DNA of 64,000 nucleotides from Anomaloglossus baeobatrachus (GCF_048569485.1 NC_134354.1:688735584-688799583); one strand, 5' to 3'; positions 1-10,884 are shown, counted from the stretch's first letter. Made by a program: numbers and translations. Notes: generated by a model not told the origin, from the letters alone.

Positions 1-343
1 AAATGGCCACAGTGTGAACATGCTGCTACACGTTACATGTATACCAACTTATGGTCCAGCTCATTTCTTTGGTTTTGCTATGGTTAAAATAAAGTAACTT
101 AGTATAACCATGATGCAACGAATAGGGGGCGGATCTGCAGTACCGGGCTGCGGTCACTACAGTTTTGACCGATCTCCTGCATTCCAGCAGCATCCAAGAA
201 CTTCAGTTGATCACAAGGGGTTACAGGTGGCGCAGCCTCACTGATCACATATTAGCTTATCTTTAGGAAAGGCCATTATCAAAAAAAAAAAAAAAGTAGT
301 GCCCAATCTCTCTAAGTCTTATGGGATCATATTGCTGGACTTA
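1..343. other. No gene seen; A-run
   Basis: I see no coding or repeat structure here apart from an A-run near 282-296. The last three bases (TTA, 341-343) are the target duplication of the next element. Confidence 0.4.
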
Positions 344-867
344 AGGGCACTTTACACGCAGCGATATCGGGCAAATCGGCAAATCACTGCCCGTGGCGCA
401 CAACATCGCTTACACCCGTCACACATACCTGCATAGCGCCGTCGCTGTGGCTGGCAAACCGCCTCCTTTCTGAGGGGGTGGTTCGTGCGGCGTCACAGCA
501 GCGTCACTAAGCGGCCGCCCAATAGAAGCGGAGGGGCGGAGATGAGCAGGACGAACATCCCGCCCACCTCCTTCCCTCCTCATTGCGGGCGACCGCAGGT
601 AAGGTGATGTTCCTCGTTCCTGCGGTGTCACACGTAGCGATGTGTGTTGCTGCAGTAACGACGAACAACCTGCATCCTGCAACAGCAATGATAATCTGGA
701 AAGGAACGACGCGTCAACGATCAACGGTTAGGTAACTAATTTTGATCATTAGCGGTCGTTCGTGCGTTTCACACGCAACAACGTCGCTAACCAGGCCGGA
801 TGTGCGTCACGAATTCCGTGACCCCAACGACATTTCGTTAGCAATGTCGTTGCGTGCAAAGCAGCCT
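344..867. mobile_element. Harbinger-like MITE, TSD TTA
   Basis: The left end reads AGGGCACTTTACACGCAGCG and the reverse complement of the right end reads AGGCTGCTTTGCACGCAACG. TTA flanks both sides (341-343 and 868-870). A 3-bp TWA duplication is the hallmark of PIF/Harbinger. There is no transposase, so this is a non-autonomous copy. The interior is GC-rich, and its open frames do not resemble any protein. Confidence 0.65.
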
Positions 868-1237
868 TTAGTCTCTATTCAGGATTGAAAAGTCTGTGGA
901 TAAAGGCGGATGTCCATACAACCTCAGAGTTCTAAACACATTAGCGGTAAGATGATTTTCTTACATTCTGGGAAGAGACCTTTAATAACACATTCTCTAT
1001 AGTAAAAAAAAATTATCCTGATCCATGTATTAGTATAGCCACCTTCTAATGCTACATATCTTTTACAGCGGCTTTTTCAAAGGAAAAATAAACTCTAGGG
1101 GCCGATTCATCAGTGTTTATATCAGAATTCTGGCATAAAACACTTTAATAACTTGGAATATTTTTGCACAGCTCAGAAGTTGGGTAAAACTTTGTGACTT
1201 TTGGCGTTTTCACACCAGTGCCGACCAACTGTGCTAA

Positions 1238-2359
1238 TGTGATGCCCTGGACTAGCCAGGTAGTCACAGGCATAACAACACACACACCCCCTCCCCTGGA
1301 TAGTTCACACCAGTCAAACAAAAACCCTTGTTGCCTCCCTCCAGGGACTGATGTCCACACCAGGTGGGGCGGAGCCAGGCGGTTGGCCCCACCCACCGAG
1401 GAGTTCACAGGCCTGGAGGCGGGAAAAAGCAGGAGAGTTCAGTTTTGGAGGTGAAAGTGTGAGGAGTAGAAACTGCAAGCGTCTGGGTCGGAGCCCAGGC
1501 ACTGACAGCAAGGTTGGCAGACAGTGGTGGCCGTGTGCATGAGTTAGTGGACCTCTGTAGGACCGGGGTCGGGCGGTGGCCCGCCGGTACCGAACCGGGG
1601 AGTGGAGTGAAGCTAAGCACACAGGCAGGGCCATCGGACCCCGACTAGGCTTGGAGCCGCCGACAACGGTCAAATCCGAGTGTGATCGGAACCCCAGGGG
1701 TTTCCTAACAACAAAGACCCGACAGAAGGCAACAGTCCACACCATGAGGCTATACAGCCACCGCCATAGGCTAGAGATCCAAGGGCCAGCGCCTGCGGGC
1801 AAAACGGGCTCCTTCGGTACCTATACTCCGGGGAGCAGACTACCGGTGGGCAACCACAGGAGTCAGAACATTCTAACCAGGTGCAGGGAAAGACAGCCAC
1901 CATCACACTGTCCGGGGAGAGAGCACAAACACTGCAGCCGGCTGCAGGACCCGTCCATCCAGCCGTTTGGTTTACCAGAGACTCTGTCATTGACTGCCTG
2001 AGTGAGTACACCAGTGCCATCTGGCACCGTGCCGCGCTAACCCTGCACCCCAGCCATCAAGCCTCCCCATTACACCACCAGGCCCCGGGATCACCAACCC
2101 CTACCCACGGAGGGGACAACATCCTTGCTGCTCCCTACCATCGCTCCCGGGATCCCCGACACCAGCAGCGGTGGTGCCCTTTATCACCACGACCCGTGGG
2201 TGGCGTCACGAACTATCACCCTAAACAAACCACCCCCTTTTCACTCGTGGACGAGGAGCGCAGCTCGAGTCCCCGGGTCCGGCCCACCGCTTTAGCCACC
2301 GAGCAGCAGCACAAGCCCCAGACCCGAGCGTGGCGAGCGCATCCCCTCCGCCCGCGACA
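1238..2359 (+). repeat. Left LTR of the 1238-8023 element
   Basis: It is about 1.1 kb and matches 6932-8023 along its length. It starts with TGTGATGCCC and ends with GCGACA. The shared 3' part contains GTGGCGTCACGAAC, a segment found in several LTRs of this window. Confidence 0.75.
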
Positions 2360-2659
2360 ACTTGGCATCACAAACAGGATAGAACCGATCTACCTACCGG
2401 TAGAAGTGCGCCTCGCAGTTCCCACCGGCGGCGTCCGGACGAAAAATTTGAAGTTCCGCCATCTTGGGCGCGAAGATTTCCCGCTCGAGCCTCTTCCCCG
2501 AGCAGGGAAGGCGTGAAAGTGAAACTCCGCCCCCAAAGAGGAAGTGATAGAAAGAACCAAGGGGGGGCGAGTGAAGGCTTGCCTGATGTAACCGAGGGCC
2601 TGAGAAGCGGGACGCCAGGACCCTGAAACCTTCCCGTTCCTGGAGGCCGAGCAAGCAGG

Positions 2660-3514
2660 ATGTTCGTTCCGTACAGCAGGTCCACGCCCAGAACAGCGGC
2701 GTGGGTGGAAGCCCGGGTGGCGCAATTAAGCCGCAGGCTGCAGACCCGGCTCCAGCTCCTCGTACAAGAATGGGAGGCTGGTATGGTGGAAGTGGTGGTG
2801 GCCGTGCGGGCCCGTGAGGCAAAAGCAGAGTTGGAGGAGCGGGTGAGTGACCCACGCCCCTGTGTCCTAGAGGGACCGGTTGCTGCGGCTGAGGGGCCCG
2901 TTCTGCCCTCGCTCAGCCTGCTGCATCCCCCGCTGCCCGCATTAGTCGTCGCCACCCCGCCGGTTGGCCCGTTGCTCCCGAACTCGGCAACAGATGACAT
3001 CATTCCCGCCCACGAAGATCTACCCGCAGGAGCTGCCCGCGAACAACAGCTTGCCCTGCCAGCACCGACCCCGCTCCCTCGGAAGGTGCCTGCTCCCCGA
3101 AAGGAGCTATCCGACTCAAAGGCGGCCGCACCCGAAGAGGCCCCGGCAGTCCGCCCGGCCAGCACAGAGGTGGACGATGGCCCGCCTCAGGCCCGGAAGG
3201 TGACACTGACCGCCCCCAAGCTCCAGGCCTCGGCTGAGGCTGCAGAGGGTTGTCGCTGCAGGGCAGCAATGCAGGCCGCGACACAGCGGTGCTCCCCAAC
3301 CCAGATGGTGCCGTTCGTGGCCCGCATCAGGGGGGTACCTGCTGGGCCCGACCCCCGCGCTAAAGGAGCTGTCATGTTGGGAGCGGCAGCCGAACCCGAT
3401 GTGCCAGGAGATAGAGGCCCGGGAGAAAGAAAAGGCTGCTACATTGGCACGCACTATCGAGGCCAAGGACGCTCTCCGAAAAGCCCCTCCCGAGGCACGG
3501 GGCCCGACCTTTGA
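2660..3514 (+). CDS. Gag-like ORF of LTR element (fossil, uncertain)
   Basis: This is a 284-codon open frame inside the 1238-8023 element, in the position expected for gag. The N-terminal 60 residues are rich in E, R, A, L and V and look helical (segments such as VEARVAQLSRRLQTRLQ). The middle is rich in proline and alanine. I recognise no zinc knuckle, protease or polymerase domain. It overlaps the next ORF in another frame. The assignment as a structural protein rests on location and composition only. It belongs to a non-autonomous fossil element. Confidence 0.4.
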   Translation: MFVPYSRSTPRTAAWVEARVAQLSRRLQTRLQLLVQEWEAGMVEVVVAVRAREAKAELEERVSDPRPCVLEGPVAAAEGPVLPSLSLLHPPLPALVVATPPVGPLLPNSATDDIIPAHEDLPAGAAREQQLALPAPTPLPRKVPAPRKELSDSKAAAPEEAPAVRPASTEVDDGPPQARKVTLTAPKLQASAEAAEGCRCRAAMQAATQRCSPTQMVPFVARIRGVPAGPDPRAKGAVMLGAAAEPDVPGDRGPGERKGCYIGTHYRGQGRSPKSPSRGTGPDL

Positions 3515-3821
3515 AGGCCATGTCTGGCAGTTCTGCCCCCGGCGTGGATGGGGGTTTATTTATGAGCCAAGCCTGGAGGTCAAGGCGTTCTTCTCCCGGC
3601 GAGATGTGCACAGCCAGCTGCCCCTGGGACATCCGGAGCGTGACCTACGTGTGGGTGAGTTGGTCACCTACACCTGCCACCTGGGAGAGAGAGGCTGGTT
3701 CGCCTTGGATGTCCAAAGAAGGGTGAGCCGCAGTGATCTCGAGCAGCCCCGGTCGCCTCCTCCGCCGTACAGTCCCAAGATGGATCCGGAGGGAGCGTAC
3801 GACGACGGCGACCTCAAATAG
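3399..3821 (+). CDS. ORF with cold-shock-like domain in LTR element (fossil)
   Basis: This 140-residue frame lies in the 1238-8023 LTR element. Residues 38-109 resemble a cold-shock domain: an opening GHVWQF strand, an RNP1-like RGWGFI (49-54), an RNP2-like AFFS (63-66), and a closing stretch with LRVGELVTY then GWFALDV. Cold-shock domains are OB-fold modules that bind single-stranded RNA or DNA. A proline run with PPPPY (120-124) resembles the PPxY late motif of retroviral Gag proteins. Residues 1-35 are charged and probably helical. What is seen is the motif pattern; nucleic-acid binding by the element's protein is inferred. A chance resemblance is possible but the order and spacing of motifs argue against it. 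Confidence 0.55.
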   Translation: MCQEIEAREKEKAATLARTIEAKDALRKAPPEARGPTFEGHVWQFCPRRGWGFIYEPSLEVKAFFSRRDVHSQLPLGHPERDLRVGELVTYTCHLGERGWFALDVQRRVSRSDLEQPRSPPPPYSPKMDPEGAYDDGDLK

Positions 3822-4670
3822 TGGCAGCGGTCCTCCATTTCAACCCAGTTGTCCCCGTTGGGACCCCCAACACCGTGTTTCCGTTAAATGAATAAACACC
3901 AATCATCTGAGTTTGTCACCTGATTATCAACAAGTTGATTATACCGGCCGTTGCCAACAAGTTGTCCCCGTAGGGACGCTATGTGTTTTTCCGCTAGCCC
4001 TTTAAGAGACAAGGCTGAGAACTTGCAGGCCAACCACGAACTTGTGGCCTTGTAAATAATCTGTGGGCTGTTTTCCGTTACCGCCTCCGGAGAGGCAGAT
4101 TGGAGGAAGGACCCGCAGCAAAGTAGGCTGGGGTCCGGCCACCACCAAGACCGGTGGCCATCCTCCGGGGGTCAGGGGTCCCCCTGGACGTGGGGTCCCC
4201 TGAAGTGACAGTCGGGTGCGAGACACCGTACCCGTTCCCACTTGGGTGACCTTGAACCGAGTTCCTGCTTCCGGACTGGGGAAGATTTTCTTCCATTTCT
4301 TAGGGGCAGCATCAAGGTTTAGGTTACTTGGGTGGGGGAAGCGGATGAACATGAACCCATCCGTTATTATTAAAAATGTTTTTTATATGTTTGAAACGTT
4401 AAAGTGCCATGCCTCCCGTAAGATGAGAAACTGTGGAAAGAAAAGCGCACTAGGGTCTTACCCCAAAAAGGGAGGAAGATATGTAATAAAAACACACTCA
4501 CCTATAATGGTTGTGCCAGTCACAACCACTATACAGGCATATATAAGATCCAGGTCCAGGCAGCAGTCCCAAAGTTGGCTGATAACAGAGAGTGATAGAA
4601 GAAGGGTCTTAATTCCGCGCCAAGGACTCAATGGATCCAGGAAGAGATTAATGCTTCTTTAATAACATGC

Positions 4671-4719
4671 ACAAGTCTACGCGTTTCTGGAGACACAGCT
4701 CCCTTCATCAGGACATTGG
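4671..4719 (-). ncRNA. Hammerhead-like motif (minus copy)
   Basis: On the minus strand this reads GTCCTGATGA, a GGAG/CTCC helix II, GAAACGCGTA and then GAC. It is the inverted twin of 6663-6710. See that entry for the structural reasoning. Confidence 0.5.
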
Positions 4720-5476
4720 CAAGAGAACATCAAATCTGGTTTCAAGTGAGATGTTGGAGTATAAAAGCATGCAATGATGTCATAGGAAACACCCATCCTG
4801 AAAAAAATCCTTGAAAGCGGGCGGGATCCTGATCATTCTACAAATCTGTATGTTCCAACAGTTCCCTGAATATTGAATTATGATCAAAAAAAGTTATATA
4901 CACTTCTACTAACATACAGTAAATATGTACAATAATCCTGACAAAAGAAAAAATAAAATAGATATATAATATATAATAGATATACTGAACGACATACACG
5001 GGGTTAGAACCTGGTGTAAAAGAAATAAAAACAGCACGATGTCATGGAGGAGCAGAGACATCAACCACAGGACTACCGCCCCAAGTTGTAATTTATTATA
5101 GTCCTAAGGTGGTTTCCTATTAGGCAGGCAGCCTAAGGGTATAATGATGGAGCTCAAATTGCTGTCAAGGCATTGCTAGAAGAGAGCGGATGGCCGAGGG
5201 CTATGTGTGGAGTATATTGTGGAACCTTCAATGAAATAGAGTACGGAGCTAGTGTCAGAGAGGTGAACAAAGTTCAGAGGCGTGGGGAAAAAAACACAAC
5301 CAAAGTACACCTGTGCAGACTGGTGCTCAGAAAAAAACAGGCAAAAATCAGAGAGACACAGTGTCTAACATATGGAAACTCGGGGGATATATATTCACTG
5401 GGGGAAAAACTTTATATTGGATGGACCACGGTCAAAAAACAGCTCATCTATAATAAAAAATGGAGCAAGTTTTTTT

Positions 5477-5502
5477 TATATATATATATATATATATATA
5501 TT
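5477..5502. repeat. (TA)n microsatellite at fold-back centre
   Basis: A run of alternating TA lies in the spacer between the two inverted arms. AT-rich, low-complexity sequence continues to about 5810. Confidence 0.7.
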
Positions 5503-6662
5503 TTTATATTTATTTGGAAGTGTGCTTCCGATGTAATAGTATATAGGAATACATCACAAATATAGATCTTATTACTATTTAAATTATGTGGTTGAGGGGG
5601 GGTGAAAAAATGACAAGGGGGCAAACTAAGTTTGAACCTCGTTCAAACTATAATAAGTTTAATTACTGGAGGAGCGGGATGATCAAAATGTAAAAGACTG
5701 GATAAGGGAGGAAAAAAAAAAAAAAAAAATCCTCATAGTGTAAGAAGGAAAAGTGGTTAAAAAAATATATATATTAATTTTTATTACGACATTAAAAAAC
5801 TAGGAAGCATCTCTGTATTTAAAAGCAATTGAGAGCCTCTAGCTTAAAGAATATGCTAGCCCCCAGTAGACTTAGGGAGGTTCCCATCTCCCAGTCTTCT
5901 GTCAAATTGACTTGCTCCATTTTTTATTATAGATGAGCTGTTTTTTGACCGTGGTCCATCCAATATAAAGTTTTTCCCCCAGTGAATATATATCCCCCGA
6001 GTTTCCATATGTTAGACACTGTGTCTCTCTGATTTTTGCCTGTTTTTTTCTGAGCACCAGTCTGCACAGGTGTACTTTGGTTGTGTTTTTTTCCCCACGC
6101 CTCTGAACTTTGTTCACCTCTCTGACACTAGCTCCGTACTCTATTTCATTGAAGGTTCCACAATATACTCCACACATAGCCTTCGGCCATCCGCTCTCTT
6201 CTAGCAATTCCTTGACAGCAATTTGAGCTCCATCATTATACCCTTAGGCTGCCTGCCTAATAGGAAACCACCTTAGGACTATAATAAATTACAACTTGGG
6301 GCGGTAGTCCTGTGGTTGATGTCTCTGCTCCTCCATGACATCGTGCTGTTTTTCTTTCTTTTACACCAGGTTCTAACCCCGTGTTTGTCGTTCAGTATAT
6401 CTATTATATATTATATATCTATTTTATTTTTTCTTTTGTCAGGATTATTGTACATATTTACTGTATGTTAGTAGAAGTGTATATAACTTTTTTTGATCAT
6501 AATTCAATATTCAGGGAACTGTTGGAACATACAGATTTCTAGAATGATCAGGATCCCGCCTGCTTTCAAGGTTTTTTTTCAGGATGGGTGTTTCCTATGA
6601 CATCATTGCATGCTTTTATACTCCAACATCTCACTTGAAACCAGATTTGATGTTCTCTTGCC

Positions 6663-6710
6663 AATGTCCTGATGAAGGGAGCTGTGTCTCCAGAAACGCG
6701 TAGACTTGTG
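6663..6710 (+). ncRNA. Hammerhead-like motif (plus copy)
   Basis: The sequence shows the conserved core CTGATGA, a short helix II (GGAG paired with CTCC), then GAAACGCGTA. GTC before and GAC after the core can start helix I. The palindrome ACGCGT would form helix III between two molecules, as described for the minimal dimer-type hammerheads of Penelope-like elements. One A lies between CTGATGA and helix II, a departure from the textbook core. Self-cleavage is inferred. Confidence 0.5.
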
Positions 6711-6931
6711 CATGTTATTAAAGAAGCATTAATCTCTTCCTGGATCCATTGAGTCCTTGGCGCGGAATTAAGACCCTTCTTCTATCACTCTCTGTTATCA
6801 TGCCTCCCGTAAGGGAAGAACTAAAATATGCTTGCGTTAAATGTTTTACATGTTAATTTATCTTTTACAGAAAATTAAAACCGGTGATGGACGGGCAGCC
6901 CGCGGACGGTCTGCATTTCACCAAGGGGGAA

Positions 6932-8023
6932 TGTGACGCCCTGGACTAGCCAGGTAGTCACAGACATAACAACACACACACCCCCTCCCCTGGATAGTTC
7001 ACACCAGTCAAACAAAAACCCTTGTTGCCTCCCTCCAGGGACTGATGTCCACACCAGGTGGGGCAGAGCCAGGTGGTTGGCCCCACCCACCGAGTAGGTC
7101 ACAGGCCTGGAGGCGGGAAAAAGCAGGAGAGTTCAGTTTTGGAGGTGAAAGTGTGAGTAGAAACTGCAAGTGTCTGGGTCGGAGCCCAGGCACTGACAGC
7201 AAGGTTGGCATATGGTGGTGGCCGTCTGCAGCAGTTAGTGGACCTCTGCAGAACCGTAGGACCGGGGTCGAGCGGTGGCCCGCCGGTACCGAACCGGGGA
7301 GTGGAGTGAAGCTAAGCACACAGGCAGGGCCATCGGACCCCGACTAGGCTTGGAGCCGCCGGCAACGGTCAAATCCGAGTGTGACCGGAACTCCAGGGGT
7401 TTCCCAACAACAAAGACCCGACAGAAGGCAACAGTCCACACCGTGAGGATATACAGCCACCGCCATAGGCTAGAGATCCAAGGGCCAGCGCCTGTGGGCA
7501 AAACGGGCTCCTCCGGTACCTATACGCCGGGGAGCGGACTACCGGTGGGCAACCACAGGAGTCAGAACATTCTAACCAGGTGCAGGGAAAGACAGCCACC
7601 ATCACACTGTCCGGGGAGAGAGCACAAACACTGCAGCTGGCTGTGGGACCCGTCCATCCAGCCGTTTGGTTTACCAGAGACTCTGTAATTGACTGCCCTT
7701 GCAACCCTGTACCCTGGCCATCCAGCCTCCCCGTTACACCATCGGGCCCCGGGATCACCAACCCCTACCCACGGAGGGGACAACATCCTAGCTGCTCCCT
7801 ACCATCGCTTCCGGGATCCCCGACACCAGCAGTGGTGGTGCCCTTTATCACCACGACCCGTGGGTGGTGTCACGAACTATCACCCTAAACAAACCACCCC
7901 CTTTTCACTCGTGGACGAGGAGCGCTGCTCGAGTCCCCGGGTCTGGCCCACCGCTTGAGCCACCGAGCAGCAGCAGAAGCCCCGGACCCGAGCGTGGCGA
8001 GCGCATCCCCTCCGCCCGCGACA
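6932..8023 (+). repeat. Right LTR of the 1238-8023 element
   Basis: It pairs with 1238-2359. It is preceded by the purine run ACCAAGGGGGAA and followed by the CTAA target duplication. Confidence 0.75.
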
Positions 8024-8312
8024 CTAATATAGGTGGAGAACGTGTGGCAGAGGTGGAGAATTTTCGGATGGGGCGAGGCTATGCCCATGCATCAAATTCA
8101 AGGAAGGTTACACCACTTTAGTGGCGTAACTCCAAAAATATACTCCAGTCAGTAACATTTTGGGCGGCAGCACACACCAGTTAAGAGATATGGCTAATCC
8201 AATATGTGGCGTGCACCCGTTAATAAATTAGGTGCATCTTGTTCCAGCGGGCTGATCATTAAGACTGGTGATTGCAATGCTATCCTAAATAAATCAGACT
8301 CCTACTGTTTTA

Positions 8313-10043
8313 GGTCCCCTTCACACGTCAATGATTTCAGTGCGTATGATGTCCATTTTCATACATATTGGAGACATGGACATACACAGAACCATTAAAA
8401 TCAATGGCTCTGCGCACACATCAGTTCAGGTTTTTTTCACAAAGATCGTGTGTCCGTATGGAGCACATGTGTGTTTGTATTGTGCACAAGCATGTTCATG
8501 CGTTCCAGACGGAGACAAGTTTGTTTTTCTCCGGCAGAACTGATGTCACACGGACCACATAGTGATGTGATCAGTGTGACGCATACCAGTGCAAACACTT
8601 ATCTTTGAAATAAAATGCTTTTCTATACTCACCTGTCAACAGACCTGCTGCTTTCGGCACTGTTGTCACTTGCTTCCGGGCCCGCTCATTATGCTCATGT
8701 GTGACGCCCCTGGACTATTCAGGTCATCACAGCGTTCTGCACAAACTGCCTTCCCCACACAGTATTCAACCCCCCATGGTTCTGGGTCTCCATCTTGCAG
8801 TGCTGCCTCTATCAGCATTCACAAATCCTAGATACACTTTGCACCACACCTGTCAGGCACACCAGTGGGCTCCTTAAGCAGGAATAGGGCCGCCCACCTA
8901 GGCGTCAGACAGGCAGGTGGGAGGTGTCAAGTTCAGAGAGTTGAGTGGAAGCCCTCGAGCTGTGAGGAGCTCTGAGGAAGCTGGGAGTTGGAGGAAAACT
9001 AGGTCGCAGACGGTGGTCTGGACCTAGAGGAGTCGGACCCCCGGTCGCCGAAGATTGAGGCTAGGTGCCTGGGACCCATCGAGGAGGACGGTCGGCAGCC
9101 TGGTCCTATCACCAGTCCGGGACCGAAGGCACGACGGGGTACACTGACCCTAGGTCGCGAAGAAGCTTCAGGCAACCCGGCAATTAACCTAAGGAGAACG
9201 GGGCCTTTATGGACTGTTTCCACCAGCTCAGAGATCAGGGGCACTAGCGCAAAGAGGGGGATAGGGCTTTCCTAGCAAGCAGCCCACTGAAATCCCAAGT
9301 GTGAGCTCCTGAGAGCAGGCTTCTTCACTTAGCCACAGTGGGGAGCGGGGCCCGGATAGCTCCAAGCTACCGGACCACAACGGACAATCTAAAACTTAGT
9401 GCCAGGAGGCAGGTTACGGACCACCAGCAGCACTGTAGGGGACGGGACCCAGACGAGCTCCCCTCGAGAGGCAATGGCGTTCAGAGACTTGGTTTACCCG
9501 GTTGTCAGCGTCTGCTTCATTGCTGAGTGAGTACCTGACTGACCCCTGCACTGCGTCCCAGCACCTCCAAACAGAGTCCCGGGGCTTGTCCCTACCTGTG
9601 GAGGGCAACGTCACCTAGCTGCCCCACTTCATCACCCCTGGTACTCCCAACGGCAGCGGCGTACTCCCAATTGCCGTACACCACGGGTGGCGTCACGAAC
9701 TATACCAAGTCCCCTGTAAATACCCCCTTTTACATTTGAGTGTGGCCCCTAAGCCCCCGGGTCCGGAGACCCTCGAGCTGTGAATGAACACCACCCCCGG
9801 ATCTGAGCGGTTCGATCCGCTGCTGGGGCGGCACACCTCCATATTCACTGCACCGCAGACCTGCAAGCAACAGCGCCGAAGACATCAGCACCGGGGACAA
9901 CAGCTCCAGGGACAGGTGAGTAAAAAGTTCCTATCACAGATAGCACACTGCGAACACTAATGTGCCAAATTCACGGCACACGGTTGGGCCATACACACCT
10001 TTAACACGGCCGTGCGAATCGCGACGGACGTGTGAAAGGGGCC
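8313..10043. mobile_element. Harbinger-like MITE (GGYCCCTTCACACGTC family), holds solo LTR
   Basis: The left end GGTCCCCTTCACACGTC pairs with the inverted right end GGCCCCTTTCACACGTCC. TTA flanks both sides (8310-8312 and 10044-10046). The same family appears at 36365-36997, 20924-22603 and, decayed, 39024-39511. An LTR (8700-9835) splits it. There is no transposase. Confidence 0.7.
8700..9835 (+). mobile_element. Solo LTR (fossil)
   Basis: It starts TGTGACGCCCC and ends GGCGGCACA, with the GTGGCGTCACGAAC segment near its 3' part. It is related to the LTRs of the 1238-8023 element but clearly diverged. No internal region is present, so it is most simply a solo LTR left by LTR-LTR recombination. 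The target duplication is not clear. Confidence 0.6.
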
Positions 10044-10217
10044 TTAGATATAGCCATATGCCTTGCCCCGTCCGCTAATTCTCCACCTCTGCCACACCAG
10101 TGTTCCCCCTATATTGGCGCAGTTGGTCGTAACTAGTGTGAAAACGCCAAAAGTCATAAATGTACTTCTGAGCTGTGCAAAAATATTCCAACTTATTAAG
10201 GTGTTTTATGCCAGAAT

Positions 10218-10884
10218 ATCAAGCTTGTAGCTTGGAAATCACATGATCCCTTCTGAGAAAGGCTGGATCCTCCATTCTCTGTGACTTTCCGGCATTCCTG
10301 CTAATGCCTTGGTTGCTAACACTGAATAGGTCGGGTCACACTTAGTTTGTTAATGAATAAGACGCATTCTCAGAAATACATGGAAATATAGTTTGTGGGT
10401 GATTTCGGCAGATCAGTCATTAAGGTAAATAACAGAACTTGTACTAACTCAGCCGTATGACAATTAACATATCCATGATTCACTTTTACTACCAGGCGGT
10501 TATCTCTCCAGATGCTGCAGGGTAATTGTATATGTTGCCAAGCAAAGGTCTTCTAGAAGAACTAATGTAGGAAAATATCCTATAATGTCTGTGTTTACAG
10601 CTATTGAAGCTACTTTCTTTCCTACAGTCTTTATAAACAGTCTTTATTTACAGTCATTAGTAAAACCCTTTGTATTGTTATTAACAACCCATAATTAAGA
10701 ATAAAAAAAGTCCCAGGGTTCACAAACTTACCTACAAAAATATTCACATTTGTATAATTCCAAATGACAGCATGTCTTTCTAGTTCAGTGTCTCTAGAAA
10801 GCAGTGGGTAAGGATGGTGGTCAAATTCTGTAGCCCTTAATGCTGTTTTGTATGGTTCCCAACCATTTAGATACAGATATAAAA
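10218..10884. other. No gene or repeat recognised
   Basis: This is AT-rich sequence with short open frames only. I see no terminal repeats or protein similarity. Confidence 0.4.

Larger units (their letters stand above)
4423..6798. mobile_element. Penelope-like fold-back insertion, 15-bp TSD
   Basis: A 2.4-kb insertion is flanked by the 15-bp direct repeat CATGCCTCCCGTAAG (4408-4422 and 6799-6813). The outer ~0.9 kb arms (about 4540-5470 and 5911-6798) are near-perfect inverted copies of each other. Each arm carries a hammerhead-like motif next to a GAAACGCGT signature. The left end (AACTGTGGAAAG..., GGGTCTTACCC) matches that of the insertion at 37851-38331, so both belong to one family. The long direct repeat fits target-primed reverse transcription rather than cut-and-paste. 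Assignment to Penelope-like elements rests on the hammerhead-type motif known from that group; no protein domain remains. Confidence 0.6.
1238..8023 (+). mobile_element. LTR retroelement fossil with CTAA target duplication
   Basis: This is an LTR element with LTRs at 1238-2359 and 6932-8023, each starting TGTGA and ending CGACA. It is flanked by a 4-bp direct repeat CTAA (1234-1237 and 8024-8027). A primer-binding-like segment follows the left LTR, and a purine run (AAGGGGGAA) precedes the right one. The interior has gag-like open frames but no reverse transcriptase or integrase that I can see, so it is non-autonomous. By eye the LTRs differ at roughly 3-4% of sites plus some indels, suggesting moderate age. 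A PLE-related fold-back insertion sits inside (4423-6798). Gypsy-type is the likeliest class, from the 4-bp duplication and the related element at 11759-16392. Confidence 0.75.
1127..10217. mobile_element. Palindromic MITE split by nested insertions
   Basis: The left arm (1127-1237, beginning ATTCTGGCATAAAACAC) recurs inverted at 10108-10217. An inner arm next to the LTR insertion (8028 to about 8110, containing GGTGGAGAA and the GGGGCGAGGC segment) recurs inverted at about 10047-10107. The two arms were one fold-back element that later received an LTR element (1238-8023) and a TTA-flanked MITE (8313-10043). No coding capacity is seen. Superfamily is not resolved. Confidence 0.6.

Noticed and set aside
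419-724. 101-codon minus-strand ORF in a GC-rich patch
   Set aside because: It lies in a MITE interior and shows no recognisable protein content.
1314-2516. Several overlapping ORFs on both strands in the LTR at 1238-2359
   Set aside because: The GC-rich LTR produces open frames by chance. The same frames recur in the right LTR with different endings and resemble no protein.
2368-3165. 265-codon minus-strand ORF opposite the gag-like frame
   Set aside because: Ser/Arg/Gly-rich shadow of the plus-strand frame.
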